Part shown: one piece after another, positions 8,694 to 20,752 of the stretch | Layout of the letters: each line of letters opens with the position of its first letter | Position numbering within the stretch: position 1 is the first letter of the stretch | NCBI GenBank assembly: GCA_019915135.1 | Contig: JAHLMK010000012.1 | Span: 744,001 to 808,000, forward strand | Reading direction: 5' to 3' | Origin: Strobilurus pachycystidiatus | Lineage: Eukaryota; Basidiomycota; Agaricomycetes; Agaricales; Physalacriaceae | DNA length: 64,000 nucleotides | Notes under the pieces: model-generated | Told to the model about the DNA's origin: nothing | The model's database searches: none | The model's input: only the letters and a program-made list of their open reading frames with translations | Position numbers and translations under genes: made by a program

Positions 8694-11154
8694 TCACTCA
8701 AAGGGGTTCTGGGGTCTGCCAGAGGCCGACGAAGTTGAGCGACTGCTGGCCTCGGAGAAGTCAAAGTATGAGGCAGGTTCGGCGTACACATCGTCGAATG
8801 GCGATGTGTGTGACATAGCGCCGCTCTCTAGGTCGTCGGGATTGACTGGGGCCGGGAAGAAATCAGACTCGGAACTGAATGAAATGAGAGAGGCAGAGGT
8901 GGCCGGAGAAGGTGTCCGAAGCAGAGGGGAAGGTGTCCGAAGCAGAGGGTTTGCAGTGCCCGGAACGGGAGGTGAAAGCAAGGGTGATGCGTTTTGCCAC
9001 CTTGATAACTCAGGTCGGACCATATCCTGCACGGAGATCGTGCTGAATCGAGGGTCCGTACCGACGCTCACAAGACTCGAACGATCCCACAACGACGCGT
9101 TATCCACCGCGTTGTCAAGACGAACGTGCATGGGAGTGCGGCTCCCTGCTCCCTCTCGGAAAACAGATGGGGTCGGAGCATCCTCCCGACTGGGGCGCCC
9201 AGGATGGTGGACATTCGTCCACGACGAACTTGAACTCGGTCGCCCAACTGGTCCTCGCCGCCGCCAGCGTCTGAAGGCGCACAGTAGGACCACCAATAGA
9301 AACACGAAACCAAAGACAGAGCCTAGGATGATTCCCAGAAAGCTTTGGACCCTGAGGTGCCGTGAGTAAACTTTGAAGTAGAAACGTCGTTATCGGATGG
9401 AACTGACCCAGACCCGCCACTGCCACTATCTCCGTCGCCGCCGACACCACCACTCGCACCGCCACCTCCCAGACCGCCAACACCACCTGTTGGTAAAGCG
9501 CCTAAGGAACGACTGCCCGATTGAGTCTTGAGCCCGAAGGGCATGGTGATGACTGTAACACTTCCAGCAGAATTAGTGGTGGTGACGACCGTGGGCTCAA
9601 CAGCGAAATGGACGTCGTAACTGTCATGTCAAAGCATATCAGATTTTTATCATACGGAAGAAGACGAGTAAACAACCTTCTCAATCCGGTGCCCGTGAGG
9701 GTCAGGGTCGCACTTGAAGGTTCACTTGTGGCGGTGGCGGGAGAGCCAGACGTGTACAGGACAGTTGTCGTTGTGGCCGCAGGTCCTTCCGAGTAACTGG
9801 CTGGACCACCAGGGGTCTGCACAACGGTAGTAATGCCCTCCATGGGAGAGTCGGGCAGCGTGGACGTGCCGTCACCGACGATGGTAGCTGGCAGAAGGGT
9901 GGTCTCACTCTGAGGTAATACCGTGGAAGTGCTGAGAAGCGTCGATACCCGTGTAGCCGTAACACCCGTAGCCTGTGGCGTGCTGACTGGTGGTATGGTT
10001 CTTATCGTTCCAGACGCGGTAGCCGAGTCAGTGCCCGACGCGACACTTGAAGATGACCCGACGATGGTGGACGAAGACAATGCATCTGTAGAAGCCTCTC
10101 CGTTCGAGGCCGAACCAGGAAATGTGGTAGCTGACTGGGAAGGCGAGATGACGGTCCCGCTTCCTGAGGTTGTGGCAGAGGTCGTGGTAGGCCACTCTGT
10201 GACAGAAGCCGCATCCGAAGTTACAGGGCTTGTTGCTTCAGATGTGGTTGTATCCGCAACGCTCAAATAACTACTTGTAGGTTTCGGTCCGGTAGAGGAA
10301 TCAGAGGTGGCATCCGTTGTGGTCACCACTGTTTCTGGAGAAGAAGTGGCATTCGGCGGCGGGGAAGGAATGGAAGGGGCAACCGTCGTTGGGGGCGATT
10401 CTGGCGTGGCTCCCTCTGCAGACGAACTTGTGATCGGAGCATTCGGAGTCGTAGGTATCGATGTAGTAGGGGAATCAGAGAGTGTATATGTTGTGGTCAT
10501 CTCTTCTTCGGAAGAAGAAATAGTCCCCGGCGACGAACGAGTGGGAGTCGCGGTACTGCCTCCTGTAATGATTGTGGGTGAAGTCTGCGTAGAAGTGACT
10601 GTGGTTGTGGGGGGGTCGGAAAGAGGGTCAGAGGCGGGGGTATCCAACGGGGATGATGTGGGAGAGTCTGCTGGGGAAGATGTGGGATCCGGGCTACCCG
10701 TAGGTGTAGAGTCGGAAACAGATGGGGGGATCGATGGGTTTTCCTGCGCCGAGGTTGTAGAAGTTTCGCTCAAGGCAGAAGCAGTATCAACCGAAGGAGT
10801 GTCGGTCTGCACATCCGTCGCTTGAGTGGAAACGGTGGCGGGCGGACTTGAGCCATCGACATCTGAGGTCGGGGGATCCGACGAGGAAACCAAGGAGTTG
10901 CTGGAAGAGACGGTAGGAGAGGAATCCCCAGCATTGGAAGTTGAAGTCGCCTCTTCGTCTCCCGACGCCGAAGTAGGTTCATCATCAATGGCCTGGCTCG
11001 CAGAAGGTTCCGTCACGGACGAAGATGCAGTCGCGTCGACTACATCTGTAGGGGAAGTGATGGGTGCATTGGAAGTATCTGAAGGAGAGTCGTGCGTTGA
11101 AGCCTGGCGAGGTACACGGTGAACGATTGCGAAGCGTTCCCAGTGATCGTTCAT
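8694..11154 (-). CDS. Ser/Thr-rich single-pass surface protein (mucin-like)
   Basis: Exons 11154-9677, 9620-9408 and 9351-8694 give 783 codons (782 aa). About 480 residues are almost only Ser, Thr, Pro, Ala and acidic residues, the composition of a heavily O-mannosylated rod. A short folded segment (about YDVHFAVEPTVVTTTNSAG) and a Gly/Ser linker follow. One TM segment, FLGIILGSVFGFVFLLVVLL, and a basic stop-transfer RRWRRR come next. The cytosolic tail of about 200 residues carries the direct repeat PLLRTPS-PLLRTPS. This resembles fungal wall-stress or mating mucin sensors in layout, but no named domain is seen. Oddly, no signal peptide precedes MNDHWERF. An 8-codon upstream ORF ends with TGA overlapping the proposed ATG, so the true start may be in an unrecognised upstream exon. 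Confidence 0.75.
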
Positions 11155-12142
11155 GAGCGGCTTTCCGTCTGGCGCATGGATCAAGTAGAGAAGGAATGTT
11201 GGGGAAGAACAAGTCAATGTCCGAGGTTTTGATGAGCGAAATCGTGGAGTGGCGACTCTTTGATGCCTAAAATTTAGACCGCCATCCCGGTAGAGTCAGA
11301 GCAGAGGATGGGAATCGGAACGGCGTATCATCCGTGTGGGTGAGGAACATATAGGGCGGTCGATTGTTCTATCAGAATACAGCTCGATGAGGTAGCTCGG
11401 AGCCTTTACGGCAGATCATCCAATGATTTCCCATGGACAGCGCGAACGATAGCCGGTGGCGCATATCGAACCACCCCATTGGGCAGACGACAGCAGGCAG
11501 GTAAGTACCCTCCGATGGTGTGCGCTCCTGCAGACACGCCAATTCCGAGGTCTTCAGAGGTCCAGGTGGGCTGAACAGCTAGTTGAGCCTCGCTCGAGTT
11601 ATGACCTGCTATGGCGGTCATAGCACGTCTCCTCAATCAAGGGAAAAGTTTAGAATATTCCTTTGCCCTGACCGCCAGCTCAAAAAAAAGTTCCTATTCC
11701 TGGAATGCTGACGCCGAATGGAGCTCAAGCTTGATAACTTGAGGAGAACACATACCTCAGTGAATATACCGTTAGGCTTTAGCTCCATGTCAACATGCTT
11801 GAAAATCAGAAGTCTCTACCGGTCATGTGTGTCGCTGTACACATATTGGCCCATCACCATCAGTGAAGCTAAGCGAACGTGCTCCTCAGAAGTCCCCAGA
11901 GGCCGAGAGCGAATGCCAAAGCGTCGTTACGGAGATTCCAAAGGTAGACTCGGTGGAGCCCCGAGTAGATTCTGTAAGATCAACAAAAAACTCCCAGGCG
12001 TTACTTATCTATACCTTATCTACACAGTAGTAGGCCACTTCCTTGAAGTTGAACCATTCAAAGTATGTATGTACGGAATTCAAACGCTCTCTCCATAATT
12101 CAATCTTTGCGTCTACATTACATTGCAAATATTCATGCATAT
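11155..12142. other. Intergenic, about 1 kb
   Basis: Promoter of the mucin-like gene and 3' flank of the sugar kinase. A 70-codon minus-strand frame near 11406-11621 starts with an ATG but shows no family or composition signal. I do not call it. Confidence 0.45.
11348..11354 (-). promoter_or_regulatory. TATA-like box of mucin-like gene
   Basis: CTATATG on the minus strand, about 195 bp upstream of the proposed ATG. Weak evidence; it implies a 5' leader of roughly 160 nt. Confidence 0.3.
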
Positions 12143-14184
12143 CTATTGACTGGCTTCTTGAATTTCTTTCCTCCATCTCTTCTGGATATCAATGGACTCC
12201 CTGAAGATCTTGTATTTCGCCTCCAAGAGCTTCTTCACCTTAGGCGAGGCTGCAGGCACAACCGTCGTTCCAGGAGGCGTCATCTCGACCTGTTCATCGA
12301 CCGTCAATGCTGACTGTCCAACGAAGCTACAATGAAACGCACCATGATCTTCCAAAGCGCCTCGCCCTGTTCCTTCTCGCCCATCGGCCCCTTGCCTTGC
12401 GCCTCAGAAGCGAAGCGACCGAGCATGGCGGCACCAAGAACCACTGCGCCAGCATGATCGAATGGTAGGATGACAGGCATCCCACACGTATCCGCAAACA
12501 GCTGCATCATCGGGATGTTCTTGGCCTGGCCGCCGCTCATGTAGATGGAATCGATCTTGTGGCCCTTCCTGTTCATCTCGTCGACGATGTGGCGCGTCTG
12601 GAGCGCGATGGCCTCGAGCGTCACGTTGTACTTGCGTGCAAGATCGTAGAGCCCGGCGTCGAGTGCTAGGCCGACTAAAGATCCCCTCATACGCGGGTCG
12701 GCAATGGGAGACCGGTTACCTGAAGACGATGAGTTTTGAGTGGTACGTCGACAAACCGAGGAGCATTCGACCATACCATGGAGGTCCGGATAGAAATGAA
12801 GGTCTTTCGTGAGTTCTGTCAAACTGTCCACATTTTCGCGCTTCTTGAGCTCTTCCAGTTGTTCCTGGAGAACTAGGGGATATTTAGAGTTGGACAAGGC
12901 GAGAGAGTAGATTCGCTTACCAACATGGATGTTCTTTCCTTGTTTCTTTCCCTCCTCAACTAGCTTGGGGTACGCCGAGTGGGTAGTAATCATGAAGTCG
13001 ATGAGCTGAACAACGGTTAGGAATTGCGTGTAGCGAACATATCGAACTCACTTGACCAGTTGAAGACTGACCGCCCTCGTTCATCCACCAGCCTCGGAAA
13101 ACTGGATCCTAAGATCATAAGTTTAAGCAACGAGAACTGATTCCAACAACCAACCTTGTATGGACCCCAAACGCCATCGACAAACACACCTTCAGGGCTT
13201 TGTACAATGTGGCAAGTGCTAGTACCTGCCACAGCAGCCAAACGATGGCCAGACTCTTCATATCCAGGAAGGTCCGCGGACATCTGCCCGTCCTTCGTCT
13301 TACTCCTAGCCGCGACGGTGCCTAGCCAGCCCGCATACGCGTCAATCAATCCACTGCCAACAGGCGTGCCTTCCACCAGTCCGAACTCATCTGCGGCGCG
13401 CTTCGACAGCCCCTTACCTACGGGCATACCAGCCGTCAAGACCTCCATGTTCGCGGCACCCATCTGCGCATAATTGGTCTCCACCAGCTGCTCCAGACCG
13501 ATCTGTTTGAAAAAGTCTGGCTGCCAGCCGGACTTTGGCACGAAAGAGCACTTGCACGTAACAGAGCAGCAGGATCGGGTGCTATCCGACGTGGCGCGGT
13601 AAGTCAGGAAATCCGGGAGATCGAAGAATTGGCAGGTCGAGAATAGGGCGGGTTCCATGTGGTTCTTGAGCCAGAGGACTTTTGGGACCTCCATTTCTAA
13701 CTATAAGTATGAAGTAGATTAGAATCGGTCGCATCCAGTGGTAATTGACAATTCGTACACTCATCGTGCCACCAACATAATCGAGAACGACGGAGCCGGT
13801 GCTATTGATCAAGTCGGCCTCCTTCTCTGCACGGTGATCAGCCCAAAGGATGACATTGCGATCTCCAGGTTTTCCGAGCGACTCTCCGCCGGTAACGGTA
13901 ATCGGTTCGCCTTGAGCATCCGTAACAGCAAGCGAGCACGTCGCATCGAAACCGAGTCCTTTCACCGCCGATGGGGCGACTTTCGAGTCGGCAAGACAGG
14001 TTTTGATGCAGGTCGAGATGGCCTCCCAGATATTGTTTGTGGATTGCTCAAAGATGCGGTGGTCCTCCGAGTCGCGGAACGTGAGGGTTTCCTTGGTGTA
14101 AGACGCGACAGTGGTGCCGTCTTGCTTGACGAGCGAGGCACGAGCAGAGCCGGTGCCGACGTCGACACCGATATAATACGACAT
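12143..14184 (-). CDS. FGGY-family carbohydrate kinase (ribulokinase-like)
   Basis: Seven exons (14184-13759, 13700-13155, 13108-13052, 13005-12921, 12872-12777, 12719-12343, 12289-12143) give 578 codons (577 aa), normal for the family. The N-terminal phosphate-binding motif IGVDVGTGSARASLV is at residues 5-19. The FGGY lobes follow: LWADHRAEKEAD, GLIDAYAGWLGT and the ATP-side GTSTCHIV. The C-terminal FGGY signature region reads IDSIYMSGGQAKN....GAVVLGAAMLG. Closest in layout to the yeast YDR109C / human FGGY group, reported to phosphorylate D-ribulose. The substrate here is inferred. Start choice: ATG directly before the conserved SYYIGVDVG. Confidence 0.9.
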
Positions 14185-14886
14185 TGTGGTGGTGGTCAGA
14201 GCGGAAAATTATGCGGTAATAAGTAAACTTTTCGTGGAGCAAAACGCTTCCCCACATAGTGCGGGGTCGAATCTCGGCCCGGCAGACCGACCTGAAGCGC
14301 ATCGAGTATATGGCTAAGTGGTACTTATACTGTTCAGTAGAGGTTCAGTATGCTGAAGAGATGCATCACCAACCGCCAGGTAACCCAACACATCGAGTGG
14401 TGGAGGTATAACTGTTGGCGGCTGCTCGCGGCCATCGTCAGTATCTATATCTAGTCTTATGTACACCACTGGAAGGAGGTGACGGAATCACTAATGTTCG
14501 CCCTGAGTCGAGCAAGTTCATCGGTAGTTTCACTGAACCGCCCGTTGCAAGCAATTGGATTGTAACTACAATCACACGAGCCGAGCTATCCAACTCGGGC
14601 ATAGAACGTGCCCCGGCTCACTGAATTGTGGGGTAAGTCCAGGTGATAAAACGCTCTTGTACTCTTCCAAACAGCCTTCGTTTGCAGCTGTCAACTTCTC
14701 CCTCAATTCAGACTTCATTCAGACCAAGTCGAATCGCTTGTATTTGCCGCGTCGGGATACCGAAGATCGCGACGGTGCCCTAATCATATTGATCCGGACG
14801 TGCCGTCTTGACGGCCCTTCCTTTCTTTGGGGACGTCGAGCAAAATTTCACCCTTCAAGTTGAACACCCACTTCGAGTCCGTCAAC
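14185..14886. other. Divergent promoter region, kinase / ALE1
   Basis: Seven hundred bases between divergent starts. It contains GGGGTCGAATCTCGG near 14262, which resembles a tRNA T-arm but lacks the rest of a tRNA. No gene is called. Confidence 0.5.
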
Positions 14887-16674
14887 ATGGACCTCGACGA
14901 CCTGTTTGTGCCATTGGCGAATGCCGTCGGGGCCTCTGTTGACCAGATAAAGGTGCGCACATTTCAATCTGATGATGCACCCACACTGACCGCGCCCGGG
15001 GTTGTTCGCAGTTGATTTCATGCCTTCTCATTGCTTTTCCTTTGGGAAGCGTGTTCGTGAGGATACCCTCGTCGCAGCCCGCGCTGAAGCACCTCTTCAA
15101 CATTGGAATCACGCTCTTCTTCTTCTTCCCCGTCCTCAAAATATATGGCGCCTTTTTCCAGCTCCTGGCGAGCGTCATGGCTACTTATGTCGTCGCCAAA
15201 TACGATAAAAGCTGGAGGATGCCTTGGATAGTCTTTGCGTACGCGACGTGCCTTTGAAAGTCGAATTTGGACTGACTGGCTTTAGCATTGTCAATGGACA
15301 TTTGACTGTCAAGTACGTGCCTCTATTGTCCCGAGTGTCTTCCTTCTCCTGACGATGCCTCCAGCCATATTATTCGCGCTATCAAGGACACGTCATACGA
15401 AACGATGGAAGTTACTGGACCTCAGATGGTTCTCACCATGAAGCTCACGACCTTCGCTTGGAACGTTTGGGACGGCCGTCGGCCCGCAGGCGACCTCGAC
15501 AAATGGCAAACCACCAAACGCGTCGTGGAATATCCTACATTACTCGAATTCTTGGGTTACTCGTCAGTGTTGTTTCCTACCCACTCCCTGTTTGTGCTCA
15601 CAGACCACCAGCTTCTATTTCCCTGGTATTCTCGTCGGGCCATACCTTGAGTATCACGACTACATGGAGCTCATCACCGAGAGGCTCTTCGACACCGTTC
15701 CCGTCAAGGGCAACGTCTCGCGCAAACTCCCCAGCGGCAGGAAGCGCGCTGCATACAGCAAAATGGTCCTCGGTCTGGCCTACCTTGGCGGTTACGTCCT
15801 CATTGCCTCCAAGTACAACTACAGTACTGTCGTCACCCCGTGGTTCAAGGAGAAGCCTTTATGGCTCAGGATCTTCTGGTTCCAGCTCTTTGGCCCGTCT
15901 GAGCGCGTCAAATACTACGCCGTTTGGACTCTGACGGAGGGTGCCAGCATACTCACCGGCTTCGGCTTCACTGGGTTCAACAAGAAGGGCCAGCCGCAGT
16001 GGAACGGCGCCGCGAACGTCATTCCCCTCGACATCGAGATACCGTCCAACTTCAAGGGCATCCTCGATTCCTGGAACATGAAGACCAATATCTGGCTCCG
16101 CGAGTGCGTGTACAAACGTGTCACGCCACAGGGCAAGAAGCCAGGATTTGCGAGCAGCATGATCACGTCGATGACCAGTGCCTTCTGGCACGGTATGTCC
16201 CCCGGCTACTACCTCACCTTCATGCTCGGCGGCTTCATTACCGCCACCGCCCGTCTCGCACGCGCCAACTTCCGCCCCTTCTTCCTCCCCGCCGAGGGCC
16301 AGCCTACCACGCTCGCCAAGCGCTTCTACGACTTCCTTGGGTTCTTCGTCTCGCTCTCCATCGTCAACTACGCTACCATCCCCTTCGTACTCCTCACTGT
16401 CAAGGAATCGCTCGACGCATGGCATACGCTGGGATACTACGGCCACGTCGTCATCGGCGGTGCAATGGTGTTCTTCTACGCTGGTGGGGCCAAGTATTGC
16501 AGGGCAGCGCAGAAACGGGCGGGTATCTTGCCCCCACCGAGGAAGGCAGTCCCGTCCCCGTCGGTGGGCAGTGCTAGCGATAGCAGTGGTGTATCGACGC
16601 CCGTTACGCCAGTTGGGGAGAAGATCTTCATGCTGCCGCCTTCCTTTGACAAGATCGTGCCACCCCAAAATTGA
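14887..16674 (+). CDS. ALE1: MBOAT lysophospholipid acyltransferase (ALE1)
   Basis: Exons 14887-14952, 15012-15238, 15286-15312, 15365-15562 and 15612-16674 give 527 codons (526 aa). Many hydrophobic helices run through the protein. The MBOAT signature is present: an Asn-containing KTNIWLRECVYKR stretch and the invariant-His motif FWHGMSPGYY. GYSFYFPGILVGPYLEYHDY (exon 4/5 junction) is the family's conserved N-half element and fixes the acceptor of exon 5. ALE1/LPCAT enzymes acylate lysophosphatidic acid and other lysophospholipids in the ER with acyl-CoA (Lands cycle). The C-terminal 60 residues are a Ser/Pro-rich cytosolic tail ending in MLPPSFDKIVPPQN. Exon 3 is only 27 nt. Confidence 0.93.
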
Positions 16675-17334
16675 AGAGTAGAAGGATGAATGATTAGGAA
16701 TAGGGAGGACGATTATCTTGGACCTTGGTCGTAATCTTGAAAGTGCTTCACGTATCATAATAATGGTCTGATATCGATATCCAAACCTACGTCCTACCAT
16801 CTCTCAACGCTCCTTCCAGTGTCGATGTAGGCTAAGGTGTGTTGAGTTGGACTGTGCACTGATGTTTTTTGGCCTGTTTGGCACCGGCTACATGCCTGAG
16901 AGTATCTAAACACTCAATCACAGCATTTGTTTGAACTCACATCAGTGCTGCCCATGTGTGGGCCAACGCGCTCACAGCCGCCGTTGCCAATGCTGATCGG
17001 TCACCGCCGCCGGCTTCGAAGAGGGGATCGCAGGCCACAGTGAGGCAAGAGAGGATAGAAGGCAGTCATAGGTACGCTGTCATCTCCGTCTCGAGCTCAG
17101 TGAAGTACTGCAGGCGATCCACGAACATAAAGCGAGGTATTACGAGTAGCTGTTCGGCAATCGTTACTGTTGGATAGGAAGATCATACCATCAATCGGGG
17201 CAGCCAGATATAAAATATAAAATGGAGTCTCCATTCTTCTTGATCCCCACAATCAACTTGTCTTCCAGGTGTGTCATGCAACTCACATTTGGTCGCTTTC
17301 TCAGTCTCTTTGCTCACAGCCTGCAAAGATACCA
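16675..17334. promoter_or_regulatory. Promoter region of hydrolase gene with double TATA
   Basis: TATAAAA occurs twice in tandem (17209-17215 and 17216-17222), about 113 bp before the hydrolase ATG. The rest is the ALE1 3' flank with no coding signal. A strong TATA suggests a regulated rather than constitutive promoter. Confidence 0.5.
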
Positions 17335-18311
17335 ATGGCAGCAAGCAACGCCACATTCATCGAGGGTCTTATCCCCTTCGCTATCGGCGACGATACATTC
17401 GAAACATACTACAAGCTCTTTGGTTCCTTGACCTCCCCCAAGCGTCCTCTCATCGCTTTGCATGGGGGGCCAGGGATGTCGCACGACTACATGCTTCCCA
17501 TTTCCGATCTTTCTCTCGAACCCTGCTCTCGTCCAGTCCTCTTTTATGACCAGATCGGCAACGCCAGATCCACTCACCTCCGTCGGAAGCCCAAGGACTT
17601 CTTTACTATCGAGCTCTTTGTGAAGGAACTAGCCAACCTTCTTGCGCATTTCAACATCATGGAATACGATCTTCTCGGCCACAGCTGGGGTGGGATTCTC
17701 GCCACCGAGTTTCACCTCAGGCTCCAGTCCACCGGGGTGAAGAGTATGATCATCAGCGACTCTCTCTCTGCGGTCAAGCTTTGGGGCCAGAGCAGCATGC
17801 AGCTCATTGCCACTCTGCCCGACGCCGCGGAGATTGGCGCAGGCATGGTAGCCGGCTTTGGCGACCCGGTGAAGTACCGCGCCGCGCTGGAAAAGTTCCA
17901 TGCCGCGTTTGGGTGCACCGTCACGCCGGTCCCAAAGGAGATCACCTTTAGCGTCCTGGATCAGATTTTCGGAGACAAAGAGAGTGGCGAGGGCGGAGAT
18001 CCCACTATTCCCATGAAAATGTATGTTCTCCCTCGTCTTATCCTTGGCATTCTAGCTGCTAACGCTGCTACAGGTTTACCGGCGCCTTAAGCAGCTGGTC
18101 CGTCGAGGATCGCCTTCACGAGGTCAATGTTCCCGTCCTTGTCTTGAATGGCCGGAAGGACATTGCTCAGGACTTCGTGTGCGAAGCCTACTTTTGGAAA
18201 GTCAAGAAAGCAAAATGGGTCACATTCGAGAATTCGAGCCATGTTCCCATGTGGGAGGAGCGCGAGAGATACATGCAGGTTGTCAACGACTGGTTTGAAA
18301 AGGTCGAGTAG
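17335..18311 (+). CDS. Proline iminopeptidase-like alpha/beta hydrolase
   Basis: Exons 17335-18020 and 18074-18311 give 307 aa, the usual size of peptidase family S33 proline iminopeptidases. Motifs: oxyanion HGGPG at 43-47, nucleophile elbow GHSWGG with Ser117, a late Asp in LVLNGRKDIA and the catalytic His in SSHVPMWE. The family removes N-terminal Pro or hydrolyses amino-acid amides, and fungal members also occur in metabolite clusters as amidases. No signal peptide follows the chosen ATG, so it is probably cytosolic. It points rightwards, next to the BAHD acyltransferase and NRPS-like genes, which run leftwards. Confidence 0.88.
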
Positions 18312-18715
18312 CACACATGTTGCAGTACTTTATGTTCGTGAGAAACTTGTAGTGTCTACATATATATCAGCATCCCGGACGCGGTGCGAATGAGTCTGGA
18401 AGGGTGTAGAACGGGCTTCCACCGCGTTCACTTAAGGCAGCAGCTAGATGTACTCGTCAACTGCGAAGCGTGGCGCTTTCCCGTAAGGTTCACATTTCGA
18501 GCCTATGATTGAGATGTCAAGGGCGTCCAGTGGTAATTGGGTCTCTGACACGACGATAGAATCTACAGAAGAGTATAAATCATATGTAGCACTTGAACAA
18601 TTTGGTGTGCCTACAGTACTGTATCACACTGTATATGATCATGATTTTACATCCAAACTACCCAAATATATACACGTACAACACAAAAACCACATTCTCA
18701 GATCCCCAGAAGGAA
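18312..18715. other. Convergent 3' flanks
   Basis: Shared 3' region of the hydrolase (+) and the acyltransferase (-), AT-rich. Nothing else seen. Confidence 0.5.
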
Positions 18716-20248
18716 CTACTCCATTGGCACGTATGCAACACCAACCATCTTTGAAAGCCTCTCCAGTTCTACTTCAAGGGAGCGTAGCCGAGAGCGAGTA
18801 AGCGTCACGTCTAGCACCACGCTCGAATCTGCTAGCCGTCCCGATATGAAGATGGCGTTGGTGAATGGTGATCCCCTTGGAGTGAGCGAGTAACGATACC
18901 CGCATAGGGTTTGTGTTGCACCAAGAGTAGACCAGTCCGCCTCGAGAATGCGTGAAGAGGACACGTTGGACATGTAGAATGTCTCGTCTGCATCCGGATG
19001 AATTGGCGCCGGGATGACGGCCGTTTTGTAGACATGCAAGGTAGATAGAACATGGTACATGGAAAGGGACTTGCGACACTGGGTCAGCTGGTAAGCCAAA
19101 GAGTGTAGAGGAAACTCCCGAAGGTCTCCGACGGTGTGAAGTGGGTATGGGAGCGGCACGAATGCATTGTGGGGATAGGCTTGAATTTCTGGTGTCGATG
19201 GCAGGAGATAGCGGATCGAAGCCAAGTTGGTAAAATTAATTGTGAAATCAGCTCGTTCACTTGGGTCCGCATAAACAACCTTCAAGCAAAACCGTCAAAC
19301 TCAAACGAATCGAATACATATGTGGGGGCACGCAGCATACCTTCCAGAGCCAGGCGCTCAAGATATCACCCGTGGAGACTTTGATATCGTCCTTGCTTTC
19401 GGCCGCCAACGACGCACGCACTTCTTGGACAAGATAGTCGATGATGGCCTTGTTAATGACCACTACGTACATTCCCAAGCCTTGAATGAACTTCTTCTTC
19501 GCGTATCGAAAGACCATCCTGATTGTGCCAGACACTCCGATGTCTGCATAGCCGGCGAAGGATGCCAGCCCACTCGTGTGGGATTTTTCCTCCTTATCCA
19601 ACGCTGCCTGCACAGCATTGACACTGAGCCCAGGTTCTGGGGGAGTGGGGACGGCCCATTCCTGGCCACTGAGTTCATTGACCAAGGCCCGAACAATCTG
19701 AGCAGCACCGGTACCGTCAAATACCCCGTGGGGACGTGAGAAACTAAGTGCTGTTCGCGATTTTCCTGTCTTTGAGTCAGCACGAAGTTTGACTACGTGC
19801 CAATAGGTGAGGGGAGATTGGGTTCGTTCCCAGTCTTGGTTGCAGCGTGGTGTGACAGGATCAATGACGACGTTCCAAGGAAGAGAAGGAGAGATGGTTG
19901 ACTGTTCGTGCTCGTCAAATTTGACTTGTTCGGCCGTAGACGTAGTGAGAGAAAACGTCTGGTAGCCTGGCCGGATTTCGCCTAGTGGAACGATTATCCT
20001 CCATTGCTTGCCCTACAGTAGTACTAGAGAGTTAGTAGAAGTACGTCGAAGAAGATGAGGAGGTATACCAGTCCCTCATAACTTTGAAGGCGACCGGCTA
20101 TCAGGCGCCATTTCGCCGTGAGACGTGTCAAAGCTCCTCGAAGCGCTTCGACATCAATGTCGCCTTCCAGCAGCCATACTGTGACGAAATTGGACACCTG
20201 ATGGGCAGCGTCGATCGGAGTCAAAGGAAATGCAGCACTTGAAGACAT
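18716..20248 (-). CDS. BAHD-type (HXXXD) acyltransferase
   Basis: Exons 20248-20069, 20012-19341 and 19279-18716 give 472 codons (471 aa). The catalytic HXXXD motif is H155-G-V-F-D159 in a SFSRPHGVFDGTGAA context. The N-terminus has LTPIDAAHQVSNF, corresponding to the 'LSPLD' start of fungal members. The second family motif (DFGWG) is not conserved; the best positional match is ILEADWSTLG. BAHD and trichothecene-acetyltransferase-like enzymes move acyl groups from CoA (or a carrier) to O or N acceptors. It is tandem with, and 500 bp downstream of, the NRPS-like gene on the same strand. Co-function is inferred only. Confidence 0.85.
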
Positions 20249-20752
20249 CCTCTTCTTCTGGTGGCTGTCTTGTGAGAGAAGGATGACTGGTTACGAATAT
20301 GTCTGACAGTGACAGTGGCTATTCTTGGCTTATTCTATTCATGATCACGGCACAGGCCAAGCACTGGATGATCAGTGGCTGATGATCTGCCCTGGGGTCT
20401 TTCACTCTCAACTCCGCATACGCCTGGCGTTAGGAGGGGTTTTGCAGTTCCGTTGGTCTTGGTAACGGAGCTGACAAGCCGTTATTATTATTTAGTGCTG
20501 TAGAACGTGTACAATATAGTTTCCCATCTTCACAAACAAGGAAAATGCATCCGGGGCTACGACCGCCTAGGCAGCTAGGGAACCCTAGATGTCGTCAAAA
20601 TATGTCTATGAGTGAATGAATGAATTCATCTATTTACGAACCCGATGTTGCCTATGATTTAATATTTAATCCTTACAGTAGATAATTGGAACCCGAGATA
20701 GTGTTACATGATAAGTATAAGTGTCCGTTGATAGATATCAATGTGCGAGAAC
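20249..20752. other. Spacer between NRPS-like and BAHD genes
   Basis: Holds the BAHD promoter and the NRPS-like 3' UTR, with a short GAATGAATGAATTCAT tract near 20610. No gene. Confidence 0.5.

Noticed and set aside
11406..11636. About 70-codon minus-strand ORF (MTAIAGHNSS...)
   Set aside because: No family, no signal or TM, no splice context; length compatible with chance.
14255..14280. tRNA gene suggested by GGGGTCGAATCTCGG
   Set aside because: T-loop is one base short of TTCGAAT and no acceptor, D or anticodon arms fit upstream.
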